A DNA stretch of 64,000 bases, taken from the NCBI RefSeq assembly GCF_900129615.1, contig NZ_FQWI01000001.1:868001-932000 (forward strand), written 5' to 3'. A program made the position numbers and the translations under genes. The notes beneath the pieces are model-generated. The model had not been told where the DNA came from. It ran no database searches and saw only the letters and a list, made by a program, of their open reading frames with translations. Below are positions 20,299 to 30,944 of the stretch, piece after piece; position 1 is the stretch's first letter, and the number at the start of each line of letters is the position of its first letter. The DNA comes from Pectobacterium carotovorum (GTDB lineage Bacteria; Pseudomonadota; Gammaproteobacteria; Enterobacterales; Enterobacteriaceae).

Positions 20299-21242
20299 TT
20301 GCGCAGCACCTGCAGACAGCGACGCAGTCCGCTATCCAATGGCGCTTCGACTCTTAGTGTCTCACCCGTGTTCGGATGTTCAAAACGTAGCGCCTGCGCA
20401 TGCAGGAAGAGGCGTTTTAAGCCCGTGTCCGCCAGTTGCTGATCGAATTCGCGATCGCCGTAACGGTCATCGAACGCTATCGGATGCCCAGCATGTTGGG
20501 CGTGTACACGAATTTGATGCGTACGCCCGGTAACAGGGCTCGCCCGCACCAGCGTCGCGTGTTCAAAACGCTCTTCTATTTTAAAGCGCGTTTCTGATGG
20601 TTTACCGTCGCTGTTTACTCGTACGATACGTTCACCGCTTTGCAGGATATTTTTCAACAGCGGTGCCTGAACAACTTTGCAGTGAGACTGCCACTGGCCG
20701 CGAACCAGCGCCAGATAGTCTTTTTGCATGCCTTTCAGTCGTAGCTGTTCATGCAAAGAACGTAAGGCCGAACGTTTTTTTGCGACCAGCAAAACGCCAG
20801 AGGTATCGCGATCGAGGCGGTGTACTAACTCCAGAAAACGCGCTTCCGGACGTAAAGCACGCAACCCTTCAATCACACCGAAGCTCAGACCACTGCCGCC
20901 ATGCACGGCTGTACCCGAGGGCTTATTCAGAACCAACAGGTAGTCATCTTCATAAATAATGCACTCGGCCAACGCCGCTACTTTGCCAAGACTGGCAGAA
21001 ACAGGAGTTTCATCGCGTTCTGCCTGTCGAACAGGCGGAATACGGATGACATCGCCATCGAGCAATTTATACTCAGGCTTGACCCGTTTCTTATTTATTC
21101 TTACCTCACCTTTTCGCAAGATGCGGTAAACCATGCTTTTAGGCACACCCTTTAAATGGGTATGCAAAAAATTATCGACGCGCTGCCCCGCTTCATCTGC
21201 GGAGATCGTCACAAATTGTACTGAAGGATTATCTGTTTTCAT
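20286..21242 (-). CDS. rluC: 23S rRNA pseudouridine synthase (955/2504/2580)
   Basis: RluC modifies three uridines of 23S rRNA. The protein has an N-terminal S4 RNA-binding domain (about residues 18-80, RILRKGEVRINKKRVKPEYKL) and the RluA-type catalytic domain with Asp in LELVHRLDRDTSGVLLVAKKRSA near residue 140 and GRTHQIRVHAQHAGHPI near 230. The start at 21242 (MKTDNPSVQF) matches E. coli; an upstream in-frame start would add eight residues. The frame is 318 residues. It is divergent from rne, the conserved arrangement. Confidence 0.96.
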   Translation of the reverse strand: MKTDNPSVQFVTISADEAGQRVDNFLHTHLKGVPKSMVYRILRKGEVRINKKRVKPEYKLLDGDVIRIPPVRQAERDETPVSASLGKVAALAECIIYEDDYLLVLNKPSGTAVHGGSGLSFGVIEGLRALRPEARFLELVHRLDRDTSGVLLVAKKRSALRSLHEQLRLKGMQKDYLALVRGQWQSHCKVVQAPLLKNILQSGERIVRVNSDGKPSETRFKIEERFEHATLVRASPVTGRTHQIRVHAQHAGHPIAFDDRYGDREFDQQLADTGLKRLFLHAQALRFEHPNTGETLRVEAPLDSGLRRCLQVLRKTKA

Positions 21243-21836
21243 GATGCGCGATTCTAAATAGAGCAACCCGATAGCGCCACTTCTTTTTCTGTGCTTAACT
21301 GTGTGTCTGACTTATGAAGATATTGTTGCATTGTCAAGTAAGTGGACGGGTGAGTTAGGCTGTAGCATCAAACCCTGTCCGTTTTGGTGATAACAACAGA
21401 ACTATCTTTATACAGACAGGCAAAGTCACCTTGCTATAACGGTATCAGCAGTGGAATAATGCTTTTGCGTTTCCCACGCGGATTTCCGATAAAACAAGGG
21501 GAAATTGCGAAATTATTAAATTTGCCTGATGACGCACACACGCAGCAATGGCGTAAGACGTAATGTGAAATCAAGCAGTTAGCGGGCTGCGGATTGCAGC
21601 TTGGCCGGCAAATGGAATCAGATCTGGCGACATAATTCAGAAGCTGTTCCCTCAGTAAATGCGCTGTTTTCCATCAGGAAACACAGGCTACCGAAACATG
21701 CGTCTCTATGCAGGCGACAACCGGGAGGTTGACGTCCCTGCGATAAGCCACGAGGCCATCGGTTCACTCCGGTCATGCGGTTCTTTTGTCCGCAGCTCTA
21801 TCAATAATGCAAGTAAAAATAACGAGTAAGTTGAAG
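21243..21836 (+). promoter_or_regulatory. rne upstream region and long 5' leader
   Basis: This 594-base gap separates the divergent rluC and rne starts. No convincing gene is seen. E. coli rne has a leader of about 360 bases whose hairpins let RNase E limit its own mRNA; a similar role is inferred here. A visible hairpin CTGTTTTCC-ATCA-GGAAACACAG (about 21664-21686) and GC-rich pairings after 21720 would fit a structured leader. Promoter positions cannot be fixed by eye. Confidence 0.6.
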
Positions 21837-24800
21837 ATGAAAAGAATGTTAATTAACGCAACTCAGCAGGAAGAGTTGCGTGTTGCCTTGGTTGATGGTC
21901 AACGACTGTATGATTTGGATATTGAAAGTCCGGGTCATGAGCAGAAGAAAGCAAATATCTACAAAGGTAAAATCACTCGCATCGAACCTAGTCTTGAAGC
22001 GGCTTTTGTTGATTACGGCGCTGAAAGACACGGTTTCCTCCCTCTTAAAGAAATCGCCCGCGAATACTTCCCTAACAACTATTCCTCCCACGGTCGTCCT
22101 AACATCAAAGACGTGTTACGTGAAGGTCAGGAAGTCATTGTTCAGGTAGACAAAGAAGAGCGTGGCAACAAAGGCGCAGCACTGACCACCTTTATCAGTC
22201 TGGCAGGCAGCTATCTGGTCTTAATGCCAAATAACCCTCGTGCGGGCGGTATTTCACGCCGAATCGAAGGTGACGATCGTACCGAGCTCAAAGAAGCGTT
22301 GGGATCGTTGCAACTGCCCGATGGCATGGGGCTTATTGTTCGTACCGCTGGTGTGGGTAAATCCGCTGAAGCACTGCAATGGGATTTGGCGTTCCGTCTG
22401 AAACACTGGGACGCGATCAAAAAAGCTGCCGAAGGCCGCCCTGCACCGTTCCTGATCCATCAGGAAAGTAATGTGATCGTCCGCGCTTTCCGCGACTATC
22501 TGCGCCCAGACATTGGCGAAATCCTGATCGACAACCCAAAAATTCTCGATCTGGCGAAAGAACATATTTCTGCGCTGGGTCGCCCTGACTTCAGTAGCAA
22601 AATCAAATTGTACAGTGGTGAAATTCCGCTTTTCAGCCACTATCAGATCGAATCGCAGATCGAATCAGCTTTCCAGCGTGAAGTTCGCCTGCCGTCCGGC
22701 GGCTCTATCGTTATCGATACGACAGAAGCGCTGACAGCAATCGATATCAACTCCGCCCGTGCGACGCGCGGTGGTGACATCGAAGAAACTGCGTTCAATA
22801 CCAACCTTGAAGCCGCAGACGAAATTGCCCGCCAGTTGCGCCTGCGTGACCTCGGTGGCCTGATCGTTATCGACTTTATCGATATGACTCCGGTTCGTCA
22901 CCAGCGTGAAGTTGAAAACCGTCTGCGTGACTCCGTGCGTCAGGATCGTGCACGTATTCAGATCGGTCGGATTTCCCGCTTCGGTCTGCTGGAGATGTCG
23001 CGTCAACGTCTGAGCCCTTCACTGGGTGAATCCAGCCACCACGTCTGCCCACGCTGTAGCGGCACAGGCACGATTCGTGACAATGAATCACTTTCACTGT
23101 CTATTCTTCGTCTGATTGAAGAAGAAGCGCTGAAAGAAAATACCAAAGAAGTCCACGCGATTGTTCCGGTCCAGATTGCATCTTATCTGCTGAACGAGAA
23201 GCGTGACGCCGTTAACGCCATTGAGAAACGTCAAGGCGGCGTGCGCGCGATCATCGTGCCACACGACGGTATGCAGACACCGCACTACTCCGTTGTTCGC
23301 GTCCGTAAAGGCGAAGAGAAACCAACGCTCAGCTATTTGCTGCCTCAGCGTTTGGAAACGGAAACGCAGCAGCTGCAAGACGAACAAACGATCGAGCGTA
23401 AACAGCCTGAGCAACCCGCTTTAGCAACGTTTAGCATGGCTGAAATGCCAGAGGAAACCGCACCATCGATTGCCAAAGCAGCGCCTGCGGCGGCGAAACC
23501 TGCGGAAGTCGCTCAGCCGGGCCTCGTTAGCCGTTTGTTCAGCGCCTTAAAAAGCGTCTTTGCTTCCGAGCCTGCGGCAAAAGCAGCGGATAGCGTTGAC
23601 GATCAGAAGGCCGAAGAAGAGAAATCCACTGAAGGTCAGCGCCCTGAACGCCGGAACTCACGCCGTCAGGGTAATAATCGCCGCGATCGTGGCTCTCGTG
23701 ACAATCGTGACAATCGTGACAATCGTGACAATCGTGAACAGCGTGATGATCAGCGCCGTAATAAGCGACAAAACGAGGACGCGGTTACTGACACCCGGTC
23801 AGCGGAAAATGCGGAAAAATCCAGTTCGGAAGAACAGCTGCGTCGCGAACCACGTGCTGAACGTCAGCGTCGTCGTCAAGATGATCGTCGTCAGGCTCCG
23901 GCTGAGGCAAAAGCACAGCCAGTTATTGATGATTCCGATGACAATGCGGCTGAGGACAAACCGACTCAGGTTATGCCGCGTCGCCAGCGCCGTCAGTTGA
24001 CGCAGAAAGTACGCGTTCAGTCTGATGCGCAACAAGATACCCTCTCCGATAGCACAGCGTCTGTCGCGGCCCCATCTGAGCAGGTTCAATCTTACGTCAA
24101 GCCAAACGATGCTGCGGTAGACAATAACGAGGTCGATAACGAGCAAAGCGATGCTAATCGTGCCAATGCCGAGAATGGCGGTATGCCGCGTCGTTCACGT
24201 CGTTCGCCACGTCATCTTCGCGTCAGCGGCCAGCGCCGTCGCCGCTATCGTGATGAGCGTTACCCATCTCAGTCACCAATGCAGTTGGAATTTGCCGCCG
24301 CATCACCGGAAATGGCATCAGGAAAAGTGTGGGTTAGCTATCCTCTTGCACAGCCACAGCAGGTTGAAAGCCAACAGCAGGACGAGAACGTTGCAGCAAT
24401 TGAAACACCGCTGTTACCTGCCGTTGTCGAAGCCGCAGTGACTGCACAAGCTGACGCAGTGGAATCTAACACGGTTGAAAACGTTGCGATTACTGAAGCG
24501 GTAGAAACGGTAGTTCACGAAGAAGCCAAGGTAACCGCAACAGCACAATCTGCAGACGTTATCCAGGATAGCAATGTAGTGGATGTCGAGGTGAGTACCG
24601 CAGGCGAAGAAAGCGTCGTCGAGCCAGTTACCGAAAACACCGCTATCGACGATGCTATCGCTGCAGTTGCCGTGAATGCCGTTGAAGAAGCAAAAGCTGC
24701 TGATACGGTGGAGACTCAGGCCGCTGAAGAAACCGTTGACGCGGTTACTTCTGAACAAACAGTGGCTGAAAACGTAGCTACCGAAGCAGTCGTAGAAGAC

Positions 24801-25190
24801 AAGCAAGCGGATAGCATCGCTGATGCAACTGAGAAAGCAGATGTGGCAGAACCGGTTTCTGCCCCTGCGGTTTCCGCAGTACAGGAAACCAGCACGCCAC
24901 AACGCGTTCAGGATGAGCCGGTATCTGCTATCAGCGCACAACCGATTGTGGAAGCGTCTGAATCGAGCGTAACAAAAGCAGCAAGCGTTGCTGGGCAACC
25001 TCGTTATAAGCTCCACGCGACAGCGCCTATGACTAAAGCGCCAGCGCCGGCATACCATGCAGAGCCTGCTCGACACAGTGATTGGGTACGTCCGGCCTAT
25101 CCGTTCTCAGGAAAAGGTTCGGCAGGCGGTCATGCCGCAGTTAACCAGTCAACTGCGCCAGCAACCAAACCTACACCGGTCAGCGAGTAA
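21837..25190 (+). CDS. rne: ribonuclease E
   Basis: The essential endonuclease and degradosome scaffold, 1117 residues. The N-terminal half is highly conserved: an S1 domain (about residues 37-120), the 5' sensor/RNase H-like region, the DNase I-like site with [15 protein letters not shown] (Asp near 303) and IVIDFIDM (Asp near 346), and the zinc link CPRCSGTGT near 404-412. The C-terminal half is disordered, rich in Arg/Asp/Asn (about 600-800) then Glu/Ala/Val (about 830-1050), and ends in the [12 protein letters not shown] motif that resembles the PNPase-binding tail. The start is the ATG of [11 protein letters not shown], as in E. coli; upstream in-frame starts are ignored. Confidence 0.98.
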   Translation: MKRMLINATQQEELRVALVDGQRLYDLDIESPGHEQKKANIYKGKITRIEPSLEAAFVDYGAERHGFLPLKEIAREYFPNNYSSHGRPNIKDVLREGQEVIVQVDKEERGNKGAALTTFISLAGSYLVLMPNNPRAGGISRRIEGDDRTELKEALGSLQLPDGMGLIVRTAGVGKSAEALQWDLAFRLKHWDAIKKAAEGRPAPFLIHQESNVIVRAFRDYLRPDIGEILIDNPKILDLAKEHISALGRPDFSSKIKLYSGEIPLFSHYQIESQIESAFQREVRLPSGGSIVIDTTEALTAIDINSARATRGGDIEETAFNTNLEAADEIARQLRLRDLGGLIVIDFIDMTPVRHQREVENRLRDSVRQDRARIQIGRISRFGLLEMSRQRLSPSLGESSHHVCPRCSGTGTIRDNESLSLSILRLIEEEALKENTKEVHAIVPVQIASYLLNEKRDAVNAIEKRQGGVRAIIVPHDGMQTPHYSVVRVRKGEEKPTLSYLLPQRLETETQQLQDEQTIERKQPEQPALATFSMAEMPEETAPSIAKAAPAAAKPAEVAQPGLVSRLFSALKSVFASEPAAKAADSVDDQKAEEEKSTEGQRPERRNSRRQGNNRRDRGSRDNRDNRDNRDNREQRDDQRRNKRQNEDAVTDTRSAENAEKSSSEEQLRREPRAERQRRRQDDRRQAPAEAKAQPVIDDSDDNAAEDKPTQVMPRRQRRQLTQKVRVQSDAQQDTLSDSTASVAAPSEQVQSYVKPNDAAVDNNEVDNEQSDANRANAENGGMPRRSRRSPRHLRVSGQRRRRYRDERYPSQSPMQLEFAAASPEMASGKVWVSYPLAQPQQVESQQQDENVAAIETPLLPAVVEAAVTAQADAVESNTVENVAITEAVETVVHEEAKVTATAQSADVIQDSNVVDVEVSTAGEESVVEPVTENTAIDDAIAAVAVNAVEEAKAADTVETQAAEETVDAVTSEQTVAENVATEAVVEDKQADSIADATEKADVAEPVSAPAVSAVQETSTPQRVQDEPVSAISAQPIVEASESSVTKAASVAGQPRYKLHATAPMTKAPAPAYHAEPARHSDWVRPAYPFSGKGSAGGHAAVNQSTAPATKPTPVSE
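23697..23732 (+). repeat. 9-bp tandem repeat inside rne
   Basis: Four exact copies of CGTGACAAT encode repeated Arg-Asp-Asn in the arginine-rich scaffold of RNase E. A degenerate copy follows. Copy number probably varies between strains. Confidence 0.92.
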
Positions 25191-25207
25191 TCCTGATTTC
25201 TATAGAC

Positions 25208-25238
25208 AAACACCCGCCAATTGGCGGGTGTTTTTTTA
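25208..25238 (+). terminator. rne terminator
   Basis: The stem CACCCGCCAA-TTGGCGGGTG (25211-25230) is followed by TTTTTTT. The matching A-rich left flank could also serve the leftward gene at 25253. Confidence 0.93.
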
Positions 25239-25252
25239 TGCACAACTATTTG

Positions 25253-25540
25253 TTAGCCTAAAAAATTCAATAATTTGATGTCTACACTGTCTGTTTTGCC
25301 ATCCAGTTCCACCAAGAAGCGTTTAAAGTGCTCACTCTGCTCATGTGATGCCACAGCATCACGATCCTTCCAGCGTTCGAAGAACACAAACGAGCCGGGT
25401 TTATCCACGACTTCATGCAGATCATATTGCACATTACCCGCTTCCTGTCGGCTAGGTGATACCACGCGCTTTAGCGTTGCGGTAACATCAGCAATGAACT
25501 CAGCCTTTGCCTGAATAGTGGCAACAATACGAATTTCCAT
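25253..25540 (-). CDS. antibiotic-biosynthesis-monooxygenase (ABM) family protein
   Basis: A 95-residue ferredoxin-like dimeric alpha/beta-barrel protein of the ABM/YgiN type. The motifs FFERWKDRDAVASHEQSEHFKRF (about residues 52-74) and the N-terminal EIRIVATIQAKAEF are typical of the family, which includes quinol monooxygenases and autoinducer-processing LsrG. The start at 25540 is preferred because AAGGG lies at proper spacing, while the ATG at 25546 abuts it. It sits between rne and pyrC, where E. coli has flagellar genes instead. The substrate is unknown. Confidence 0.8.
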   Translation of the reverse strand: MEIRIVATIQAKAEFIADVTATLKRVVSPSRQEAGNVQYDLHEVVDKPGSFVFFERWKDRDAVASHEQSEHFKRFLVELDGKTDSVDIKLLNFLG

Positions 25541-25724
25541 ATACATCCCTTGTTTATCAATGAAAAGATAATGCTATCAGATGCCAATCCACGGTTAATT
25601 TCAAGCATTCATCAACAAACGGATGCATTCAAATAGCTTTACGCTTATCCTTATCCCCCGCCGTATCAGTCCCAAAACCAACCGAAAGACGATGTTTTTC
25701 TACTGACCGCCGGAGCGCAATTCC

Positions 25725-26768
25725 ATGACCGCACAGCCCACTATTCTTAAAATCCGTCGCCCTGACGATTGGCACATTCACCTGCGTGACGATCGGATGC
25801 TGGAAACCGTTCTCCCCTATACCAGCCGTTTCTTTGGCCGTGCGATTGTTATGCCTAACCTGACGCCGCCGATTACCAGCGTAGCCAGCGCTATCGCATA
25901 TCGTCAGCGTATTTTAGCCGCGGTCCCGCAGGGTGATGATTTTCATCCGCTGATGACGTGCTACCTGACCGATGCGCTTGATGCCAACGAAGTCGTGAGT
26001 GGCTTTGAGCAAGGTGTCTTTACCGCAGCCAAACTCTATCCAGCCAATGCGACAACGAACTCCAGCCATGGGGTCACCAGCGTCGCCAATATTTCTGGCA
26101 TTCTGGAACAAATGCAGAAAATTGGCATGCCGTTACTCATCCACGGTGAAGTTACCGACTCTGCCGTTGATATTTTCGATCGGGAAGCGCGCTTCATCGA
26201 AACCGTGCTGGAACCATTACGGAAACAGTTCCCTGAGCTGAAGGTCGTCCTTGAGCACATTACGACGAAAGAAGCCGCGCAGTATGTTGTTGAAGGTAAT
26301 GATTATCTCGCCGCAACCATTACACCGCAGCATCTGATGTTTAACCGTAATCATATGCTGGTTGGTGGCGTTCGCCCTCACCTATATTGCCTTCCCATAT
26401 TAAAACGCAATACGCATCAGCAAGCGCTACGTGAAGCGGTTGCTAGCGGCTGTGACCGACTTTTCCTCGGCACTGACTCCGCGCCCCATGCAAAACACAG
26501 AAAAGAGTCCAGCTGCGGCTGTGCCGGTGTGTTCAATGCTCAGGCGGCATTAAGTACCTACGCCACCGTTTTTGAAGAAATGAACGCGCTGGATAAACTC
26601 GAAGCATTCTGCTCCCTGAACGGCCCACGTTTTTATGGCCTGCCGGTGAACGACAGCTGGATTGAGCTTCATCGTGAAACCGTCACATTCCCCGAAGAAA
26701 TCGCTCTCGGCGACGAATCGCTAATCCCCTTCCTCGCCGGACAAAGCCTCAACTGGTCAGTCCGTTAA
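25725..26768 (+). CDS. pyrC: dihydroorotase
   Basis: PyrC makes dihydroorotate from carbamoyl aspartate in pyrimidine synthesis. The 347-residue class II enzyme has metal ligands in DWHIHLRDD near residues 15-23, the carboxylated lysine in [12 protein letters not shown] near 102, His in LLIHGEV near 139 and [11 protein letters not shown] near 177, and Asp in [14 protein letters not shown] near 250. It precedes dinI as in E. coli. The initiation region is C/G rich, but I could not confirm the hairpin of the E. coli pyrC switch. Confidence 0.97.
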   Translation: MTAQPTILKIRRPDDWHIHLRDDRMLETVLPYTSRFFGRAIVMPNLTPPITSVASAIAYRQRILAAVPQGDDFHPLMTCYLTDALDANEVVSGFEQGVFTAAKLYPANATTNSSHGVTSVANISGILEQMQKIGMPLLIHGEVTDSAVDIFDREARFIETVLEPLRKQFPELKVVLEHITTKEAAQYVVEGNDYLAATITPQHLMFNRNHMLVGGVRPHLYCLPILKRNTHQQALREAVASGCDRLFLGTDSAPHAKHRKESSCGCAGVFNAQAALSTYATVFEEMNALDKLEAFCSLNGPRFYGLPVNDSWIELHRETVTFPEEIALGDESLIPFLAGQSLNWSVR

Positions 26769-26774
26769 TCGACA

Positions 26775-26808
26775 AGCCCATCCGCATTATGCCGATGGGC
26801 TAAATTTT
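26775..26808 (+). terminator. pyrC terminator
   Basis: AGCCCATC and GATGGGCT pair around a GCA-TTA-TGC inner stem with one C-C mismatch, followed by AAATTTTATT. Confidence 0.8.
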
Positions 26809-26836
26809 ATTGCGTGTCTTGTTCTCCGCTTGCAAT

Positions 26837-26856
26837 AACTGTATAAATAAACAGTT
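26837..26856 (+). promoter_or_regulatory. LexA box of dinI
   Basis: AACTGTATAAATAAACAGTT contains a perfect CTGT-N8-ACAG core and sits 18 bases before the dinI start. It predicts SOS induction. Confidence 0.92.
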
Positions 26857-26874
26857 TAAAATTTGGAGGTCAGC

Positions 26875-27114
26875 ATGCGCGTAGAAATCACTCTTGCAAA
26901 GACAACGCCTTTACCCGCCGGTGCAGTCGACGCACTCAGGCATGAGCTGGAAAAGCGTATTCACAAAATTTATCCCGACACACCCATTCAGGTTCGTTAT
27001 GCGTCCGCAAATAACCTGACAGTCATGGGGGCTGGCAAAGAGGACAAAGATCGTATCTCTGAAATCTTGCAGGAAACGTGGGAAAGCGCCGACGACTGGT
27101 TTACCGCAGAGTAA
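26875..27114 (+). CDS. dinI: DNA damage-inducible protein I
   Basis: DinI binds RecA filaments and modulates LexA and UmuD cleavage. The 79-residue protein matches E. coli DinI (81) along its length, with MRVEITLAKTTPLPAGAVDAL at the start and EDKDRISEILQETWESADDWF at the end. The acidic C-terminal helix that mimics DNA is intact. The start at 26875 follows TTGGAGG. A LexA box overlaps its promoter. Confidence 0.96.
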   Translation: MRVEITLAKTTPLPAGAVDALRHELEKRIHKIYPDTPIQVRYASANNLTVMGAGKEDKDRISEILQETWESADDWFTAE

Positions 27115-27202
27115 TCTAAAGCTTGAAAAATAACGAAGATATAGGCTGTAATGGCAGTTTAAAGCGGCAATTCGCCATGTGCTATGACCGAGGGTATCTG
27201 TT

Positions 27203-27460
27203 ATGACGGTAGAAAAACCAGAAGAGGCAATGACATTCGGGGAACTGCTGGAGCTGATTGGCGAGCAACAACGCAAGATCGACGCTCTGGAACTTGCCTT
27301 TTCGTCCCTAGCATTCTGCCTTGATGAAAAAGCAAACAAGCTGATGATTCACAATCTGGCACTCGAATCTCAAAATGAGAATCGGGATCCAGCGATGAAG
27401 AAATACCTTGCCCGACTTGCTGCCGCATTGGAGAAAAATGCAGGATTTGGCGTGGAATAA
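27203..27460 (+). CDS. conserved small protein of unknown function, helical
   Basis: An 85-residue protein I do not recognise by name. It is charged and strongly helical, with EEAMTFGELLELIGEQQRKIDALELAFSSLAFCLDE (about residues 7-42) likely to form a coiled coil and a second helix MKKYLARLAAALEKN near 65-79. There is no signal peptide or membrane segment. It sits between dinI and bssS, which are adjacent in E. coli, so it is an insertion there. The start has no strong ribosome site. A real gene is likely from its amino acid composition. Confidence 0.65.
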   Translation: MTVEKPEEAMTFGELLELIGEQQRKIDALELAFSSLAFCLDEKANKLMIHNLALESQNENRDPAMKKYLARLAAALEKNAGFGVE

Positions 27461-27693
27461 TGCTCTGCCGTCCCTGTTAACAACACCTTCGGGATGAAAA
27501 TTTATTCGTCCCGATATTTCATCTGAACATCCCTTAGCCATACCTGCCTGTGTAATATTTTTTACGAAAAATTGAAAATATTTCCCATAAATTAAATAAG
27601 CAGCAGTATACTGATGATGTTCATTTAAAAAAAATGAACTACCTGAAGCCTCATTAGTCACTCATGTTAGTAACTAGTCAATAAGGGGTATTT

Positions 27694-27948
27694 ATGGATA
27701 GAAAAAATGAAGTTATTCAGACACATCCTCTTGTAGGTTGGGACATCAGCACCGTTGACAGTTATGACGCCATGATGATCCGTTTGCACTACTTATCCAC
27801 CTCGGACCAAGCACCAGATGAAGCACATGTAGACCGGACGCTTTGGCTAACAACCGATGTTGCAAGGCAACTGATACACATACTCGAAGCCGGTATTGCA
27901 AAAATCGAATCAACAGACTGTGACACCAGTGATTATCGGAAACATTAG
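27694..27948 (+). CDS. bssS: biofilm formation regulator BssS
   Basis: An 84-residue protein nearly identical in layout to E. coli BssS: NEVIQTHPLVGWDISTVDSYDA at the N-terminus and TLWLTTDVARQLIHILEAGIAKIES near the C-terminus. BssS influences biofilm formation and indole/AI-2 related signalling in E. coli; the mechanism is not known. AAGGGG precedes the ATG. A strong terminator follows 52 bases later. Confidence 0.93.
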   Translation: MDRKNEVIQTHPLVGWDISTVDSYDAMMIRLHYLSTSDQAPDEAHVDRTLWLTTDVARQLIHILEAGIAKIESTDCDTSDYRKH

Positions 27949-28408
27949 TAATTGATAACGTTATTAATATTATATTCAATACCCATTGATTTTCTTAAAA
28001 AATAACAACACCGCCAATAGGGCGGTGTTGTTATTTTAGGGTTATTCTCATTTCTTTTCATATCCGTCAATAAATTAATTCGTGCCTATCTGTTTTTATA
28101 CTATCACCGCCCTGATACTAATAATCACCCGCTACATCATTATTCAACTAATAGAGTCCCTTTCCAGTGCCATTAATTTATTTCACCGTCGTCTTTATTC
28201 ATCTTTCGCCTGAAAACAGGCATTAGAAATATCTATTTCTAGTAAAGAACTTCCATAACCAAACTGAATAAATTATGAATTTAAATTCAAAAAAATTGCT
28301 CATGTTTATGATAATGTTGCAATTTGAAAGTTTATATTGATTTTATGTTTCTTCCTGTTAAATTTCGCCGAATTGACTGCGTTACCGATCTGATAAGGAG
28401 TTATCACC
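27949..28408. other. 460-base intergenic region between bssS and yceJ
   Basis: AT-rich, no credible gene. It contains the bssS terminator (28001-28040). The part after 28200 is very A/T-rich with poly-A and TATGATAATG-like stretches near 28303-28316 that may form the promoter of yceJ-yceI. Confidence 0.6.
28001..28040 (+). terminator. bssS terminator
   Basis: A perfect 15-pair stem AATAACAACACCGCC / GGCGGTGTTGTTATT with loop AATAG and a following TTTT. Confidence 0.93.
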
Positions 28409-28963
28409 ATGCTTTGGCGTAATACCTCTTCTCGTTATGGCCATATCAGCATTCTTTTGCACTGGATTGCAGCGTTAACCGTTTATGGCATGTTCGCTTT
28501 AGGACTGTGGATGGTCACATTAGGGTACTACAATATTTGGTATCACCGTGCCCCAGAGATTCACAAAGCCATTGGCGTGTTGTTCTTTGCCATCTTAATT
28601 TTTCGCGTGGTGTGGCGTTTTATCTCCCCACCGCCTCCGCCGTTGAAAAGCTATTCCACATTAACCCGCGTCAGCGCGACGCTGGCTCATATTGCGCTTT
28701 ATGTCATTCTTTTCGCCATTCTCATTAGTGGATATCTCATTTCCACTGCCGAAGGGCATTCCATCTCAGTTTTTGGCTGGTTTTCTATTCCGGCCATTGT
28801 CAGCGGCTTGACGGATCAGGCCGATATAGCAGGCGACGTGCATCTTTATCTTGCATGGGCGGTGGTTGCCTTATCAGCGCTGCACGGTTTAGCCGCATTA
28901 AAACACCACTTTATCGATGGTGATAACACGTTGAAACGGATGTTGGGTCGCAACGTTCCTTAA
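28409..28963 (+). CDS. yceJ: cytochrome b561 family protein YceJ
   Basis: A 184-residue four-helix membrane protein of the cytochrome b561 (CybB) family. Candidate haem-ligand histidines lie in [17 protein letters not shown] near residues 12-28, [11 protein letters not shown] near 50 and [26 protein letters not shown] near 142-170. It probably passes electrons between quinol and a periplasmic partner. It forms a unit with yceI (26-base gap), as in E. coli. Confidence 0.93.
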   Translation: MLWRNTSSRYGHISILLHWIAALTVYGMFALGLWMVTLGYYNIWYHRAPEIHKAIGVLFFAILIFRVVWRFISPPPPPLKSYSTLTRVSATLAHIALYVILFAILISGYLISTAEGHSISVFGWFSIPAIVSGLTDQADIAGDVHLYLAWAVVALSALHGLAALKHHFIDGDNTLKRMLGRNVP

Positions 28964-28989
28964 CTTTCTGGATTTATGGAGAAATACCA

Positions 28990-29568
28990 ATGCTGAAGAA
29001 AACACTACTGAGCCTGACCGCAGTATCCATGCTTGCCTCTGCCGGTTCTGCACTGGCGGCAGAATACAAGTTCGATAAAGAAGGCCAGCACGCGTTTATC
29101 GAATTCCGCATTAAACACCTCGGTTACAGCTGGCTTTACGGCAGCTTTAACGACTTCGATGGTGCCTTTACCTTTGATGAGAAAAACCCATCAGCAGATA
29201 AAGTGAATGTCACTATCAACACCAACAGCGTTGACACTAACCACGCTGAACGTGACAAGCACCTTCGCAGTGCAGAATTTTTAAACGTTACCAAGCATCC
29301 GCAGGCAACGTTTACGTCCACTGAAGTGAAGAAAGACGGCGAAGATTACGATATTACCGGCAACCTGACCTTAAATGGCGTTACCAAGCCCGTTAAGCTG
29401 GATGCCAAACTCATCGGTCAGGGTGATGACCCGTGGGGTAACTATCGTGCAGGTTTTCAAGCCGAAGGCACTATCAAGCTGAAAGACTTCAACATCACGA
29501 CGGATTTGGGTCCAGCTTCACAGGATGTAGAACTGATTATTGCCGTTGAAGGCGTTCGCCAGAAATAA
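28990..29568 (+). CDS. yceI: periplasmic YceI-family lipocalin-like protein
   Basis: A 192-residue secreted protein with a signal peptide cleaved after AGSALA (about residue 23). The mature part starts [34 protein letters not shown], the hallmark of YceI proteins, whose extended beta barrel binds isoprenoid quinone-like ligands. In E. coli it is induced by high pH and osmotic stress. It follows yceJ, whose haem protein could act with a bound quinone. Confidence 0.95.
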   Translation: MLKKTLLSLTAVSMLASAGSALAAEYKFDKEGQHAFIEFRIKHLGYSWLYGSFNDFDGAFTFDEKNPSADKVNVTINTNSVDTNHAERDKHLRSAEFLNVTKHPQATFTSTEVKKDGEDYDITGNLTLNGVTKPVKLDAKLIGQGDDPWGNYRAGFQAEGTIKLKDFNITTDLGPASQDVELIIAVEGVRQK

Positions 29569-29594
29569 GGCGGCACCACGTATCAACACTACAC

Positions 29595-29623
29595 AGCCCT
29601 TTCCATTGGAAAGGGCTTTTTAT
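29595..29623 (+). terminator. yceI terminator, convergent with trhO
   Basis: AGCCCTTTCC-ATT-GGAAAGGGCT followed by TTTTATT. Confidence 0.92.
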
Positions 29624-29641
29624 TGCATGATGAGCCGTTCG

Positions 29642-30709
29642 CTATTCAGCCTTATCTTTCGCTACGGGTGCAGGAATGTGCAATGTTGACTGCAACAATC
29701 CTTTGGATTTATTGAAGATTTTCATCCCATTTTCACGCCCGCTGCGTATCGCCCTTTGCTCTTCGAGTGGCAACTTCGTTTCATCCTGACACTGCGTACT
29801 GCAACAGCCTTCGTACTTTGCGGCACAGCTCGGACATTGGATAAAAAGAAGATGGCACCCTTCATTACGGCAGTTAGTGTGACTATCACACGATGCTCCG
29901 CACTGATGGCAATGCGCGATAACGTCATCAGAGATACGCTCTCCCATCCGTTCATCAAACACGAAATTCTTGCCGATAAACTTCAGCGGTAAACCCTGAG
30001 CTTTAGCCTGACGCGTATACTCGATAATGCCGCCCTCGACGTGATACACGTTCTTAAAGCCGTGATGCAGCATGTAAGCGCTGGCCTTCTCGCAACGGAT
30101 ACCGCCGGTGCAGTACATGACAATATTTTTATCACGCACCTCGTCCAGCATTTCAACCGCCATCGGTAGCTGCTCACGAAACGTATCCGATGGGACTTCC
30201 AGCGCATTCTCGAAATGCCCGACTTCGTATTCGTAATGATTACGCATATCAACAAACACGGTATCAGGATCGTCAGCCATCGCATTGACCTGATCGGCTT
30301 TCAGATATTGCCCGACATTCGCCGGGTTAAAAGTAGGATCGTCAATGCCATCGGCAACAATCCGTTCGCGTACTTTCATACGCAACACCCAGAACGATTT
30401 CCCGTCATCTTCCAAAGCGATGTTTAAGCGAATCTGATCGAGTGCCGGATGCGCACTGAACAATGCAGCTTTAAAGGCATCGAACTGATTATTGGGTACG
30501 CTGATTTGGGCGTTAATCCCTTCAGTGGCAATATAAATACGCCCGAAGACCTTATATTGCTCAAGCTGAATATACAGGCAATCGCGAAAGGCTTTTGGAT
30601 CGTCAATCGTAAAATATTTATAGAAGGAAACTGTGGTACGCGGCTCGGTTTCCGCAAGCATGCGCGCCTTCAGTTCCTCATTAGAAATTCGGTTATGTAA
30701 CACTGGCAT
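29642..30709 (-). CDS. trhO: tRNA uridine-34 hydroxylase (rhodanese family)
   Basis: TrhO (YceA) makes 5-hydroxyuridine at tRNA position 34 with oxygen. The protein has an N-terminal UPF0176 domain ([17 protein letters not shown] onward), a rhodanese domain with the catalytic Cys in [17 protein letters not shown] near residue 179, and a C-terminal Cys-rich module with [14 protein letters not shown] and [16 protein letters not shown] that may bind metal. The start at 30709 is preferred because AGGAA lies before it and it matches E. coli; an ATG at 30730 is also possible. The frame is 355 residues. Confidence 0.95.
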   Translation of the reverse strand: MPVLHNRISNEELKARMLAETEPRTTVSFYKYFTIDDPKAFRDCLYIQLEQYKVFGRIYIATEGINAQISVPNNQFDAFKAALFSAHPALDQIRLNIALEDDGKSFWVLRMKVRERIVADGIDDPTFNPANVGQYLKADQVNAMADDPDTVFVDMRNHYEYEVGHFENALEVPSDTFREQLPMAVEMLDEVRDKNIVMYCTGGIRCEKASAYMLHHGFKNVYHVEGGIIEYTRQAKAQGLPLKFIGKNFVFDERMGERISDDVIAHCHQCGASCDSHTNCRNEGCHLLFIQCPSCAAKYEGCCSTQCQDETKLPLEEQRAIRSGRENGMKIFNKSKGLLQSTLHIPAPVAKDKAE

Positions 30710-30944
30710 GGTGTACGTTCCTGTCTTCATTGAGGTTAGCGTGTGACGTTCAATATCAAGCTATCGCTCGATACATCGAATCGCCCGGCATCATACCTGA
30801 TAGCGCTGAGGCTGTCAGGGCATGAAATGAATAGCGCAACGAGAAAGAGTGATCTACCGTAAACCTATGACCTTACCGTAACCCCATGACCTCTGGGATT
30901 CATTTTTGCTTTCATGAAGTATCATCATCGAAGGATCTGTCATT

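Noticed and set aside
21786-21836. A longer N-terminus for RNase E
   Set aside because: The extra 17 residues lie in the leader and are not in the family; the ATG at 21837 matches E. coli exactly.
24414-25076. A 220-codon minus-strand frame inside rne
   Set aside because: It lies wholly inside the Glu/Ala/Val-rich scaffold of RNase E and encodes an implausible Cys/Arg/Phe-rich protein.
25610-25635. PurR-like site upstream of pyrC
   Set aside because: The ACAAACGGATGCAT stretch matches the PurR consensus at too few positions.
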